Of a stretch of 7,583 nucleotides of DNA, positions 1-5,613 are shown piece by piece; the stretch's first letter is position 1, and each line of letters opens with the position of its first letter. The stretch lies in NCBI GenBank assembly GCA_945971355.1, contig CAMFPD010000099.1, positions 1 through 7,583 on the forward strand. The letters are read 5' to 3'. The notes beneath the pieces were generated by a model. It saw only the letters and a list, made by a program, of their open reading frames with translations, was not told the origin of the DNA and ran no database searches. Both the position numbers and the translations under genes were made by a program. Origin of the DNA: an uncultured Lachnobacterium sp. (GTDB lineage Bacteria > Bacillota > Clostridia > Lachnospirales > Lachnospiraceae).

Positions 1-558
1 CTGGCTGTAGCAAATGACGGATGGGGAGGAAGCAAAGAAATTACTATAGTGCAGGGTGAGACCACAGTGGTTGATCTTGATGAGATAAAAGGAGATGGAC
101 CTAAGTATTGCTCGATTCAGTTTGTTGTGGATGTGGAAGGTGCGCAGATTTATCTGGATAATGAGCTCGTAGATTATTCACAGGTAAATCAGGTGAGGTA
201 TGGAAACCACAGTCTCACAGTAGTTGCGGATGGCTATGATACCTGGAAAAGAACACTATGTGTAAATTCAGCAGAAGCTACAATTATTATTTCATTAACC
301 AGTGAATCGGATGATACTGAGGATTCATCAGAAAATAGCCAAAGTAATGGCAGCAATAATTCAGATAGTAATAACTCAAATAGTAGTAATAATGGTACTA
401 GTAGTAACAATAGCAATAATAGCAACAATAACAAGAATAACAACAATAACAACAATAGCAGCAATAGCAGCAATAGCAGTACAAATAATTCAATTACAAA
501 TGAGCAGTTGACAGATTATCTTTCCACATTGTCATCCTTAGTATCATCTATATATTGA
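1..558 (+). CDS. PEGA-domain protein with Asn/Ser-rich tail (3' part only)
   Basis: The frame is open from base 1 to the TGA at 556-558, so this is the last 185 codons of a gene that starts upstream; the GTG at 49 is probably an internal valine codon. Residues 1-30 look like the end of one beta-rich repeat (a DG...G-G followed by TIVQGETTVVDL). Residues 37-99 look like a complete PEGA-type domain: VEGAQIYLDNELV, then YGNHSLTVVADGYDTWKRTL, then a closing beta strand. PEGA domains are usually found in surface or envelope proteins and are thought to bind carbohydrate or act as spacers. Residues about 109-164 are almost only Asn and Ser, followed by a short hydrophobic-polar end (LTDYLSTLSSLVSSIY). 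No membrane anchor or sorting motif is visible at the C-terminus. The function is unknown; an extracellular or surface role is inferred. No clear terminator separates it from the hup promoter. Confidence 0.72.
   Translation: MAVANDGWGGSKEITIVQGETTVVDLDEIKGDGPKYCSIQFVVDVEGAQIYLDNELVDYSQVNQVRYGNHSLTVVADGYDTWKRTLCVNSAEATIIISLTSESDDTEDSSENSQSNGSNNSDSNNSNSSNNGTSSNNSNNSNNNKNNNNNNNSSNSSNSSTNNSITNEQLTDYLSTLSSLVSSIY
325..492 (+). repeat. Asn/Ser codon low-complexity tract
   Basis: About 56 consecutive codons are nearly all AAT, AAC, AGT or AGC, with single Asp, Gly, Thr and Lys interruptions. The stretch with densest AAC/AAT codons is at about 421-470. The reading frame stays open, so the tract is translated as a flexible Asn/Ser linker or tail. 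Such near-trinucleotide repeats are prone to replication slippage, so length may vary between strains. Confidence 0.85.
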
Positions 559-595
559 TTTTGCACTAAATCTACTATTTAAATGGTCATTTTTC

Positions 596-624
596 TTGAC
601 AAATAAGGCAAAAACAAGTATAAA
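596..624 (+). promoter_or_regulatory. sigma-A promoter of hup
   Basis: A perfect -35 TTGACA (596-601) is followed after 17 bases by TATAAA (619-624), one mismatch from the -10 consensus. A T-rich stretch lies just upstream. Transcription should start near 631, giving a leader of about 70 bases before the hup start. The strength fits an abundant nucleoid protein. Confidence 0.85.
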
Positions 625-700
625 TATTGATGTAGATAATTTGGAAAGAAAACTAATACCGAATTATATAATTACGAAAATCCAGAGGAGGAATTTTGAC

Positions 701-973
701 ATGAACAAAGCAGAGTTAGTTGCAGCTATGGCAGAGAAGACACAGTTATCTAAGAAAGATACTGAGGCTACTTTAAAGGCATTTACTGATGTTGTTGCTG
801 AGGAATTAAAGAAAGGTGAGAAGATCCAGTTAGTAGGATTTGGAACATTCGAAGTTGCTGAGAGAGCAGCTAGAACAGGCCGTAATCCACAGACAGGTGA
901 AGAGATGACAATCGCAGCATCTAAGGCTCCAAAGTTCAAAGCTGGAAAAGCTTTAAAAGATTCTATCAACTAA
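701..973 (+). CDS. hup: HU family DNA-binding protein
   Basis: HU is a small basic dimeric protein that bends and compacts chromosomal DNA in the nucleoid. The 90-residue product has the usual HU length and begins MNKAELVAAMAEKTQLSKKD. It carries the histone-like signature VGFGTFEVAERAARTGRNPQTGEE (about 45-68), with Pro63 of the RNP motif at the tip of the DNA-intercalating beta arm. The C-terminal APKFKAGKALKDSIN is also typical. The ATG at 701 is chosen because it matches the family N-terminus and has a strong site, AGAGGAGG at 684-691. The in-frame TTG at 596 would add 35 non-homologous residues and lies inside the promoter. The gene has its own promoter and terminator, so it is largely a single-gene unit. 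In Firmicutes hup commonly sits next to rqcP, as here. Confidence 0.97.
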   Translation: MNKAELVAAMAEKTQLSKKDTEATLKAFTDVVAEELKKGEKIQLVGFGTFEVAERAARTGRNPQTGEEMTIAASKAPKFKAGKALKDSIN

Positions 974-990
974 TAGAAGAGTCTAATATA

Positions 991-1028
991 AAAGCTGTGA
1001 CACCTTTTTTGGTGTTACAGCTTTTTTT
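991..1028 (+). terminator. Rho-independent terminator after hup
   Basis: Arms AAAGCTGTGACACC (991-1004) and GGTGTTACAGCTTT (1011-1024) pair over 14 positions with a single G-U wobble. The loop is TTTTTT, and the right arm runs straight into the T-run 1022-1028. It lies 18 bases past the hup stop. Confidence 0.95.
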
Positions 1029-1060
1029 GACATATGGGAGAAGTGCTAGAAAGGATTAAC

Positions 1061-1303
1061 ATGAGATTAGACAAGTTTTTAAAAGTGTCACGTCTTATAA
1101 AGAGACGTACAGTGGCAAATGAGGCATGTGATGCTGGTCGTGTTATGGTTAACGGCAAGCAGGCTAAAGCGTCTGTTAATGTAAAAGTTGGAGATATAAT
1201 TGAAATCCAGTTTGGACAGAAAAACGTAAAGGTAAGAGTACTTGATATAGCTGAAACTACAAAGAAGGATGAAGCTAAAGATTTATTTGAATATATTGCA
1301 TAA
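1061..1303 (+). CDS. rqcP: S4-domain ribosome quality control protein RqcP (YabO)
   Basis: RqcP is a small S4-fold RNA-binding protein. In the B. subtilis system it binds the obstructed 50S subunit with RqcH and helps the cycle that adds alanine tails to stalled nascent chains. The 80-residue product starts MRLDKFLKVSRLIKRRTVAN, the classic S4 alpha-helical entry. It continues with GRVMVNGKQAKASVNVKVGD (about 26-45) and the beta strand IIEIQFGQKNVKVRVL. Residues 61-80 form a short acidic/basic tail. The ATG at 1061 matches the family start and has a modest site, AGAAAGGA at 1048-1055. The in-frame ATG at 1034 would add nine residues and sits next to the hup terminator T-run without a ribosome site. 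Expression may come from read-through of hup or a local promoter that is not convincing. Position between hup and yabP supports the call. Confidence 0.93.
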   Translation: MRLDKFLKVSRLIKRRTVANEACDAGRVMVNGKQAKASVNVKVGDIIEIQFGQKNVKVRVLDIAETTKKDEAKDLFEYIA

Positions 1304-1305
1304 AT

Positions 1306-1337
1306 TTGGAATATGTACAGCCTTCCTATAATATAAT
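1306..1337 (+). promoter_or_regulatory. Candidate promoter of yabP
   Basis: Two overlapping TATAAT hexamers occur at 1327-1332 and 1332-1337. A weak sigma-A -35, TTGGAA at 1306-1311, sits 15 bases before the first. A SigE-like reading is also possible: GAATATG at 1309-1315, a 14-base spacer, then AATATAAT at 1330-1337 against CATACAnT. yabP belongs to the SigE regulon in B. subtilis, which makes that reading attractive. The region is AT-rich, so chance matches are likely and neither assignment is firm. Confidence 0.4.
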
Positions 1338-1353
1338 AATATTATTAGGGAGG
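1321..1353 (+). promoter_or_regulatory. RNA hairpin covering the yabP ribosome site
   Basis: The left arm CCTTCCTATAATAT (1321-1334) pairs with ATATTATTAGGGAGG (1339-1353). That gives six inner A-U pairs, one bulged T at 1345, and eight outer pairs including one G-U; the loop is AATA (1335-1338). The outer right arm is the yabP Shine-Dalgarno sequence AGGGAGG, five bases before the ATG at 1359. In a transcript coming from upstream the site would be paired. A transcript started from the local -10 would lack most of the left arm and leave the site free. There is no T-run, so it is not a terminator. Confidence 0.62.
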
Positions 1354-1358
1354 GCGTT

Positions 1359-1643
1359 ATGGAAGAGAAAATAACATCAAAGTCACATAAACTTATGTTA
1401 AACAATAGAAGAAACGGAAGCTTTACTGGAATTTTGGATGTGTTGTCTTTTGATTTATCGGAGATTTTATTGGAGACAGAACTAGGAATGCTTCATATTA
1501 AGGGCAAAGATCTTCATGTAAACAGGCTAAACCTTGAGAAGGGAGAAGCCGATATAGAAGGTGAGATAGAGGCAATGACATATTCGGATGTTCCAGAGTC
1601 TTTCGGAAAGGGAAACGGCATATTTAATAGATTTTTCCGTTAA
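1359..1643 (+). CDS. yabP: Sporulation protein YabP
   Basis: This 94-residue protein belongs to the YabP/YqfC family, small proteins made during sporulation in Firmicutes and required, in B. subtilis, for normal spore formation; the biochemical role is not known. The family pattern is visible: HKLMLNNRRNGSFTGILDVLSFD (10-32), then LLETELGMLHIKGKDLHVNRLNLEKGEADIEG (37-68), alternating strands of a beta-rich fold, and an aromatic basic end (FNRFFR). It has no signal peptide or membrane segment. The ATG at 1359 follows a very strong site AGGGAGG. Neighbours rqcP upstream and divIC downstream favour YabP over YqfC, which usually sits beside yqfD. The usual next gene, yabQ, is missing. Translation may be controlled by the hairpin at 1321-1353. 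Confidence 0.88.
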   Translation: MEEKITSKSHKLMLNNRRNGSFTGILDVLSFDLSEILLETELGMLHIKGKDLHVNRLNLEKGEADIEGEIEAMTYSDVPESFGKGNGIFNRFFR

Positions 1644-1655
1644 CCTGTGAGAAAA

Positions 1656-1690
1656 GTATAGAAAGTATGGAAAGAATGGAATGGAATAGA
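1656..1690 (+). repeat. Purine-rich imperfect 9-mer repeat before divIC
   Basis: Three adjacent units, GTATAGAAA (1656-1664), GTATGGAAA (1665-1673) and GAATGGAAT (1674-1682), run into GGAATAGAGAGG, which forms the divIC ribosome site. The + strand is almost all purine here. It may have arisen by slippage; whether it affects translation cannot be told from sequence. Confidence 0.5.
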
Positions 1691-1700
1691 GAGGAATTCT

Positions 1701-1994
1701 ATGAGTGCACGTAAGAGGCGAAAAAGAAAAAATGGTGCAGTTAGTATAGTAATTATTGTTTTGACTTTCCTTGCTGTAATGTCTATACAGATATTTAAGT
1801 TGAAGCAAAAGGAAGCAATGTATGCAGCCAAGGAAGCTGAGCTTCAGGAGACCTATGAGCTTGAGACAGAGAGAGCACAGGAGATAGAAGCGTTAGCTGA
1901 CTATGTTCAATCTGATCAGTACATAATAGACATGGCCCACAGCAAGCTGGGACTGGCATATGATAACGAAATAATTTTTAAAGAGAGCAAATAG
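1701..1994 (+). CDS. divIC: Septum formation initiator, DivIC/FtsB family
   Basis: DivIC is a bitopic membrane protein of the divisome that forms a complex with FtsL and DivIB and is needed for septum assembly. The 97-residue product shows the full family layout. It has a very basic cytoplasmic start (SARKRRKRKNG, 2-12), one membrane helix (about 13-31) and an extracellular coiled coil rich in Lys, Glu and Ala (about 34-66). The conserved end is YIIDMAHSKLGLAYDNEIIFKE (74-95). The ATG at 1701 has the site AGAGAGG at 1688-1694. It lies 57 bases after yabP and is probably cotranscribed with it. The last codons and the stop form the left arm and loop of the terminator at 1980-2008. FtsB is the Gram-negative counterpart; position next to spoIIE favours the name divIC. 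Confidence 0.93.
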   Translation: MSARKRRKRKNGAVSIVIIVLTFLAVMSIQIFKLKQKEAMYAAKEAELQETYELETERAQEIEALADYVQSDQYIIDMAHSKLGLAYDNEIIFKESK

Positions 1995-2008
1995 AGCTCT
2001 CTTTTTTT
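1980..2008 (+). terminator. Rho-independent terminator after divIC
   Basis: Arms AAAGAGAGC (1980-1988) and GCTCTCTTT (1996-2004) pair perfectly around a seven-base loop that contains the divIC TAG stop (1992-1994). The T-run 2002-2008 follows. The terminator overlaps the coding end, so the yabP-divIC unit stops here and spoIIE must have its own promoter. Confidence 0.92.
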
Positions 2009-2027
2009 AATAATTCTATCAACATAA

Positions 2028-2061
2028 TTCGGCAAAGCTTTCATTTTTGTGTTCCTATAAT
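2028..2061 (+). promoter_or_regulatory. Promoter of spoIIE with Spo0A-box-like site
   Basis: A perfect -10 TATAAT lies at 2056-2061, giving a likely start near 2068. No recognisable -35 is found 16-18 bases upstream. TTCGGCA at 2028-2034 is one base from the Spo0A box TTCGACA (TGTCGAA on the other strand) and falls at about -40 to -34. Spo0A-activated sigma-A promoters such as spoIIG and spoIIE of B. subtilis have 0A boxes near this place and lack a properly spaced -35. The -10 is well supported; the regulator is inferred. Confidence 0.55.
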
Positions 2062-2069
2062 CGAGACAC

Positions 2070-2085
2070 TTGCCAAAAATGGCAA
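2070..2085 (+). promoter_or_regulatory. 16-bp palindrome at the spoIIE transcript start
   Basis: TTGCCA (2070-2075) and TGGCAA (2080-2085) form a perfect inverted repeat around AAAA. It begins about two bases after the predicted start and ends eight bases before the ribosome site TTGGAGG (2093-2099). It could be a repressor operator overlapping the start region or a 5' RNA stem-loop. Confidence 0.55.
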
Positions 2086-2105
2086 AATAAAGTTGGAGGC
2101 GTGTC

Positions 2106-3560
2106 ATGGAATTTATAGTCAAATATCTATTTATTATCATTCTGACACATTTAGGGGTGAAATTTTACAAATGGGCTAACAGAAAATGCAGTGGGATAAA
2201 TGCGGGGATAATAGCAGCAGTAGCAACTCTTGCTATGGACTTTTCGGGTGGATTAATAACAGGAATTGGTGGAAGAGATGTTGTTGCTTTTGTTTCCGAA
2301 GCACTGATTGTATTTGGTGTTGTAGTTGGAGTACATGTCTTGAGAGAATTGTTATTGTATACATCAGAGTTGGTGAGAAGCAGAGGAAGAATTTCACCGT
2401 GTACTTACAAAAATTTGCCACAGAGGGAGGAGGCTTTTGTGGTGGCGGTGGATGGACTTGCTGACGTATTTTGTTCGGCATCAGAAGGTGCTGTATTAAG
2501 TGCAGCAAATCCAGATGCATCGGGACCAGTAGGTCTTGCGTGGCAGCGAAAACTACAGGAAAACAGGGCGATTGTTTCAAGTCAGCTGAATGCTATGGCG
2601 GAGCTGATGAAAAGTTGGCTTACACAGGATGAATGTTTGGATAAGCGCAATAGGATAAAGCTTGCCAGAATTGCTTTTGAGGCAAGGGAGCAGGGGATTG
2701 AGGCAAAGGATATCCACATTTACAAAACAGAAAACGGCCATCTTGTGGTAAATGCCAGGGTATATGGCAGGTGGGGTGGAGGAATTCCAATGAAACGGTA
2801 TGTATCTGCTGTGGAAAAGGCCTTGGAAATGAAATTCAGATTGTACAAGGACGCGAGAAGTATTGTTCCCATGGAGGAGACGGAGGTGACTTTGTATGAA
2901 CAAAATAAATTTTACGTTTTGCCTGGAATAGCGGCAAAAAAGATGTCGGGTTCGCCTGTTAGCGGGGATAATTATCTCATGTTTGAAAGAGATTGTGGAA
3001 AATATCATCTGTGCTTGTCTGATGGCATGGGATCAGGAGCGGTAGCGGCTAAGGAAAGTGAGCTTGTGGTGGAGCTTTTGGAGAAGTTTATAGAGGCTGG
3101 TTTTAAGCGTGAAACCGCGGTTAAGATGCTAAATTCTGCAATGGTTCTGTCGGGAGAAGCAGAGAGATTTTCTACCCTTGACTACTGTGAGATTGACTTG
3201 TATACAGGGGTGGTTTCCATGATTAAGATTGGGGCGTCAGCATCTTTTTTAGTGAGAGATGGGGATGTTACTGTAATTAACTGGGGGTCGCTGCCGGCAG
3301 GTGTTGATGTAGACCAGAAATTTGAAAGTACTGATATTACCTTGGCGTCTGGGGATTTTCTTGTAATGGTAACTGATGGTGTGCTAGAATATTTACAGGT
3401 TAAGGAACCAATCAAGAAATTCACGGAAATATTGCAAACTGTGGATACAGAAAATGCAGGTGCCTATGCGTCTGACATTTTGGACAAGGTTCTTGTGTAC
3501 AATGGCGGTTGTGCAAGAGATGATATGACGGTTATTGTACTTGGAATTTGGGAGAAATAA
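2106..3560 (+). CDS. spoIIE: Stage II sporulation protein E, short membrane domain
   Basis: SpoIIE is a membrane-bound PP2C-type phosphatase that dephosphorylates SpoIIAA and so activates SigF in the forespore; it also meets FtsZ at the polar septum. The 484-residue protein has about three hydrophobic segments (3-21, 31-55, 61-84), a soluble central region (about 90-280) and a complete phosphatase domain (about 281-484). The metal-binding PP2C pattern is intact: SGD (Asp288), SDGMGSG (Asp306-Gly307), VTDGV (Asp424) and RDDMTV (Asp472-Asp473). Bacillus SpoIIE is about 825 residues with about ten membrane helices, so roughly seven are missing here. The ATG at 2106 follows TTGGAGG (2093-2099). 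No earlier in-frame start is plausible, because the divIC terminator and a promoter lie directly upstream. The stop shares a base with the tilS ATG. The phosphatase assignment is strong; the sporulation role is inferred from family and neighbours. Confidence 0.9.
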   Translation: MEFIVKYLFIIILTHLGVKFYKWANRKCSGINAGIIAAVATLAMDFSGGLITGIGGRDVVAFVSEALIVFGVVVGVHVLRELLLYTSELVRSRGRISPCTYKNLPQREEAFVVAVDGLADVFCSASEGAVLSAANPDASGPVGLAWQRKLQENRAIVSSQLNAMAELMKSWLTQDECLDKRNRIKLARIAFEAREQGIEAKDIHIYKTENGHLVVNARVYGRWGGGIPMKRYVSAVEKALEMKFRLYKDARSIVPMEETEVTLYEQNKFYVLPGIAAKKMSGSPVSGDNYLMFERDCGKYHLCLSDGMGSGAVAAKESELVVELLEKFIEAGFKRETAVKMLNSAMVLSGEAERFSTLDYCEIDLYTGVVSMIKIGASASFLVRDGDVTVINWGSLPAGVDVDQKFESTDITLASGDFLVMVTDGVLEYLQVKEPIKKFTEILQTVDTENAGAYASDILDKVLVYNGGCARDDMTVIVLGIWEK

Positions 3561-5044
3561 TGGTACGTAAAGTCAGTGATTTTTGCAAAGATAATAATAT
3601 TATAAGACCTCATGAAACAGTGGTTGCAGGAGTGTCAGGAGGGGCAGACTCGGTCTGTCTCCTTTTGATATTATTGGAACTTCAGAGAGAATGGGATTTT
3701 GAGGTGAAGGTGGTGCATGTGGAGCACGGTATCAGAGGAGCGGAAAGCGTACAGGATGCCAAGTTTGTGGAGAATCTTTGCAGGCAGCTGGGAGTGGAAC
3801 ACACTCAGGTGAATGTGGATGTACCTGCTTATGCCAGAACACATGGAGTTGGAGAGGAAGAAGGCGCCAGAATACTTCGCTATGAGGTTTTTGAAAAAAT
3901 TGCAAGAGAGTGCGGCGGCAGTATTGCGTTGGCGCATCACATGGAGGACAATGCAGAGACTATTATTTTTCAGATGCTCCGTGGAAGCGGATTGAAGGGA
4001 ATGTGTGGAATGCAGCCAGTCCGTTTGCAGGAGGATGGTGTTAGATATATCAGGCCACTTTTGTCAGTGAGCCGAAGTGATATTGAGGAATATCTGGAGA
4101 GTAGAAATCAGTCATTTTGCACGGACAGAACCAATGAAGATACCTCCTACAGCAGAAATAAATTAAGGCAAATTGTTTTTCCGATTCTGGAGGAGGTGAA
4201 CAGCCAAGGAGTTGCCCATATAAACAGTACTGCTAATCAGCTGTCTCAGGTGTGGGACTACATGGACGAACAAGCAACTGAAATATTTAACAGAGTATGC
4301 TGCTTTGATACAGGCAAAAATCGTATTTCTGCGGATATAAATGAGCTTAATAAGCTTCATATTGCAATCAAAAATGAGGTTCTTTACAGAATGCTTTCTG
4401 CTGTGGCAGGAAGGCGTAAGGATATAAGCGGAATTCATATAGAGAATATATATGCACTTATAGATGGTCAGTCTGGACACTGCATAAATCTTCCATATGG
4501 TGTGATTGCCAGAAAAGAATTCAGTGTGCTGATTCTGGAAAAGCAGGAGAGTATAGAAGGAATGCCTCGTGAGAGCACAGTTGATTCAGCTCGAAGGGAT
4601 ATGACAGAACAAAAAAGTGCGGAGCGTCAAAATCTGGATAAGGCGATTTCTGATTGTGTAACATCAGGTGAAACTACAAAAGTATTTTTAAAAAATGATA
4701 ATGAATATCTGGAGATAAGAGCCTTCAAATTTGATGGAAATATGGGGCAAATTCCTAAAAAAACATATACTAAATGGTTTGATTATGATAAGATAAAAGG
4801 TAGCTTGGCAGTTAGAACCCGACGGTCTGGAGACTATCTGGTCAATGATACTCTGGGACATACTAAGAAGCTAAAGGAATATTTTATTAATGAAAAGGTG
4901 CCATTATCAAAGAGAGATTCTATCTGGCTTTTGACAAAGGAGTCGGAGGTAATCTGGATTATAGGTGGCAGAATTAGTGAGAAATATAAAGTTTTGGAGG
5001 ATTCAGAAACAATCATAGAAGTAAGTTACAATGGAGGAAATTAA
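3560..5044 (+). CDS. tilS: tRNA(Ile)-lysidine synthase
   Basis: TilS uses ATP and lysine to convert C34 of the CAU-anticodon tRNA-Ile into lysidine, so that it reads AUA; it is essential in nearly all bacteria and cytoplasmic. The 494-residue product has the N-type ATP-pyrophosphatase P-loop SGGADS (26-31), then HGIRG (56-60), HHMEDNAET (126-134), and DRTNEDTSYSRNKLR (189-203). The C-terminal TilS domain has RTRRSGDYL (419-427), GHTKKLKEYF (433-442) and WIIGGRISEKYKV (466-478). Residues about 329-371 are a charged, poorly conserved linker. The ATG at 3560 overlaps the spoIIE TAA by one base (TAATG), with GGGAG at 3550-3554, so translation is probably coupled. An in-frame TTG at 3548 is less likely because it lies before that site. 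tilS-hpt-ftsH is a standard Firmicutes order. Confidence 0.96.
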   Translation: MVRKVSDFCKDNNIIRPHETVVAGVSGGADSVCLLLILLELQREWDFEVKVVHVEHGIRGAESVQDAKFVENLCRQLGVEHTQVNVDVPAYARTHGVGEEEGARILRYEVFEKIARECGGSIALAHHMEDNAETIIFQMLRGSGLKGMCGMQPVRLQEDGVRYIRPLLSVSRSDIEEYLESRNQSFCTDRTNEDTSYSRNKLRQIVFPILEEVNSQGVAHINSTANQLSQVWDYMDEQATEIFNRVCCFDTGKNRISADINELNKLHIAIKNEVLYRMLSAVAGRRKDISGIHIENIYALIDGQSGHCINLPYGVIARKEFSVLILEKQESIEGMPRESTVDSARRDMTEQKSAERQNLDKAISDCVTSGETTKVFLKNDNEYLEIRAFKFDGNMGQIPKKTYTKWFDYDKIKGSLAVRTRRSGDYLVNDTLGHTKKLKEYFINEKVPLSKRDSIWLLTKESEVIWIIGGRISEKYKVLEDSETIIEVSYNGGN

Positions 5045-5045
5045 T

Positions 5046-5588
5046 ATGGATTTTTCTAAGAAGTATAATATCTCTGTTCATTTGACAGAAGAGCAGATTA
5101 ATAAGCGTATTGCTGAAATTGGTGCAGAGATAACAGAGAGATTCAAAGGTGAGTCAGTGTACCTTGTATGTATCCTTAAAGGATCAATATTTTTTACAAC
5201 TGAGCTTGCAAAGAGAATTGAGCTTCCGATGACTATTGATTTTATGTCAGTATCAAGCTATGGTGCTGCAACACAGTCGTCAGGAGTGGTAAATATTAAG
5301 AAGGATTTGGAGCATTCTATTGAGGGCGAGAACGTTATTATTGTGGAGGATATTATCGATTCGGGTAATACTCTCAGCAGATTGTTTAAGCTTTTTGAAA
5401 GCAGAAATCCAAAGACTTTGACACTTTGCACATTGCTGGATAAGCCGGACAGACGTGTGGCAAAGGACGTGGTAGTGGATTATACAGGATTTGTTATTCC
5501 TGATAAGTTTGTTGTAGGTTTCGGACTTGATTATGATCAGAGATTCCGCAATCTGCCATATATTGGCTTCGTGGAAGACGAAGAATAG
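5046..5588 (+). CDS. hpt: Hypoxanthine phosphoribosyltransferase
   Basis: Hpt salvages purines by joining hypoxanthine or guanine to PRPP, giving IMP or GMP, in the cytoplasm. The 180-residue product has the usual length. It shows LVCILKGSIFF (40-50), the flexible-loop region SVSSYGAATQSSG (68-80), the PRPP-binding motif VIIVEDIIDSGNTL (97-110) with its Glu-Asp pair, and DKPDRR (132-137). The base-site end is DKFVVGFGLDYDQRFRNLPYIG (153-174). The ATG at 5046 is chosen over the in-frame ATG at 5031, because GGAGG (5034-5038) lies downstream of 5031 and seven bases before 5046. The gene starts one base after the tilS stop, so coupling is likely. In Firmicutes Hpt partners physically with TilS and FtsH regulation has been reported for this cluster in Bacillus; here only the linkage is seen. 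Confidence 0.96.
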   Translation: MDFSKKYNISVHLTEEQINKRIAEIGAEITERFKGESVYLVCILKGSIFFTTELAKRIELPMTIDFMSVSSYGAATQSSGVVNIKKDLEHSIEGENVIIVEDIIDSGNTLSRLFKLFESRNPKTLTLCTLLDKPDRRVAKDVVVDYTGFVIPDKFVVGFGLDYDQRFRNLPYIGFVEDEE

Positions 5589-5596
5589 AAACCTGT

Positions 5597-5613
5597 AAAG
5601 GAGAAATGGTTTG
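5597..5613 (+). promoter_or_regulatory. Ribosome site and TTG start of ftsH
   Basis: AAAGGAGA (5597-5604) lies seven bases before the TTG at 5611 but only two before an ATG at 5606. That ATG opens a two-codon frame, ATG GTT TGA (5606-5614), whose stop overlaps the TTG. Spacing favours the TTG as the ftsH start. The next in-frame ATG (5644, residue 12) has no good site and would remove the basic N-terminal residues before the first membrane helix. Confidence 0.7.

Noticed and set aside
234..473. Minus-strand frame coding a poly-leucine protein
   Set aside because: It is the antisense of the Asn/Ser codon tract; Leu runs follow directly from the complement of AAT/AAC/AGC codons. No ribosome site or family features.
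596..700. N-terminal extension of HU from a TTG at 596
   Set aside because: The TTG is part of the -35 TTGACA, so it is upstream of the transcript start, and the added residues do not resemble HU.
1027..1055. Possible rqcP promoter from TTGACA at 1027-1032
   Set aside because: A perfect -35-like hexamer overlaps the hup terminator T-run, but no acceptable -10 lies 16-18 bases downstream, and the transcript would start almost at the ATG.
2233..2580. Minus-strand 115-codon frame opposite spoIIE
   Set aside because: Shadow of spoIIE; no ribosome site, no recognisable domain, and spoIIE coding on the + strand is certain.
4757..4764. A7 run in tilS as a programmed frameshift site
   Set aside because: The TilS frame continues normally through the run into the conserved C-terminal domain, and no downstream stimulatory structure or alternative product was seen.
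5031..5045. Upstream ATG start for hpt at 5031
   Set aside because: The ribosome site GGAGG lies after this ATG and is correctly placed for the ATG at 5046, which also matches the usual protein length.
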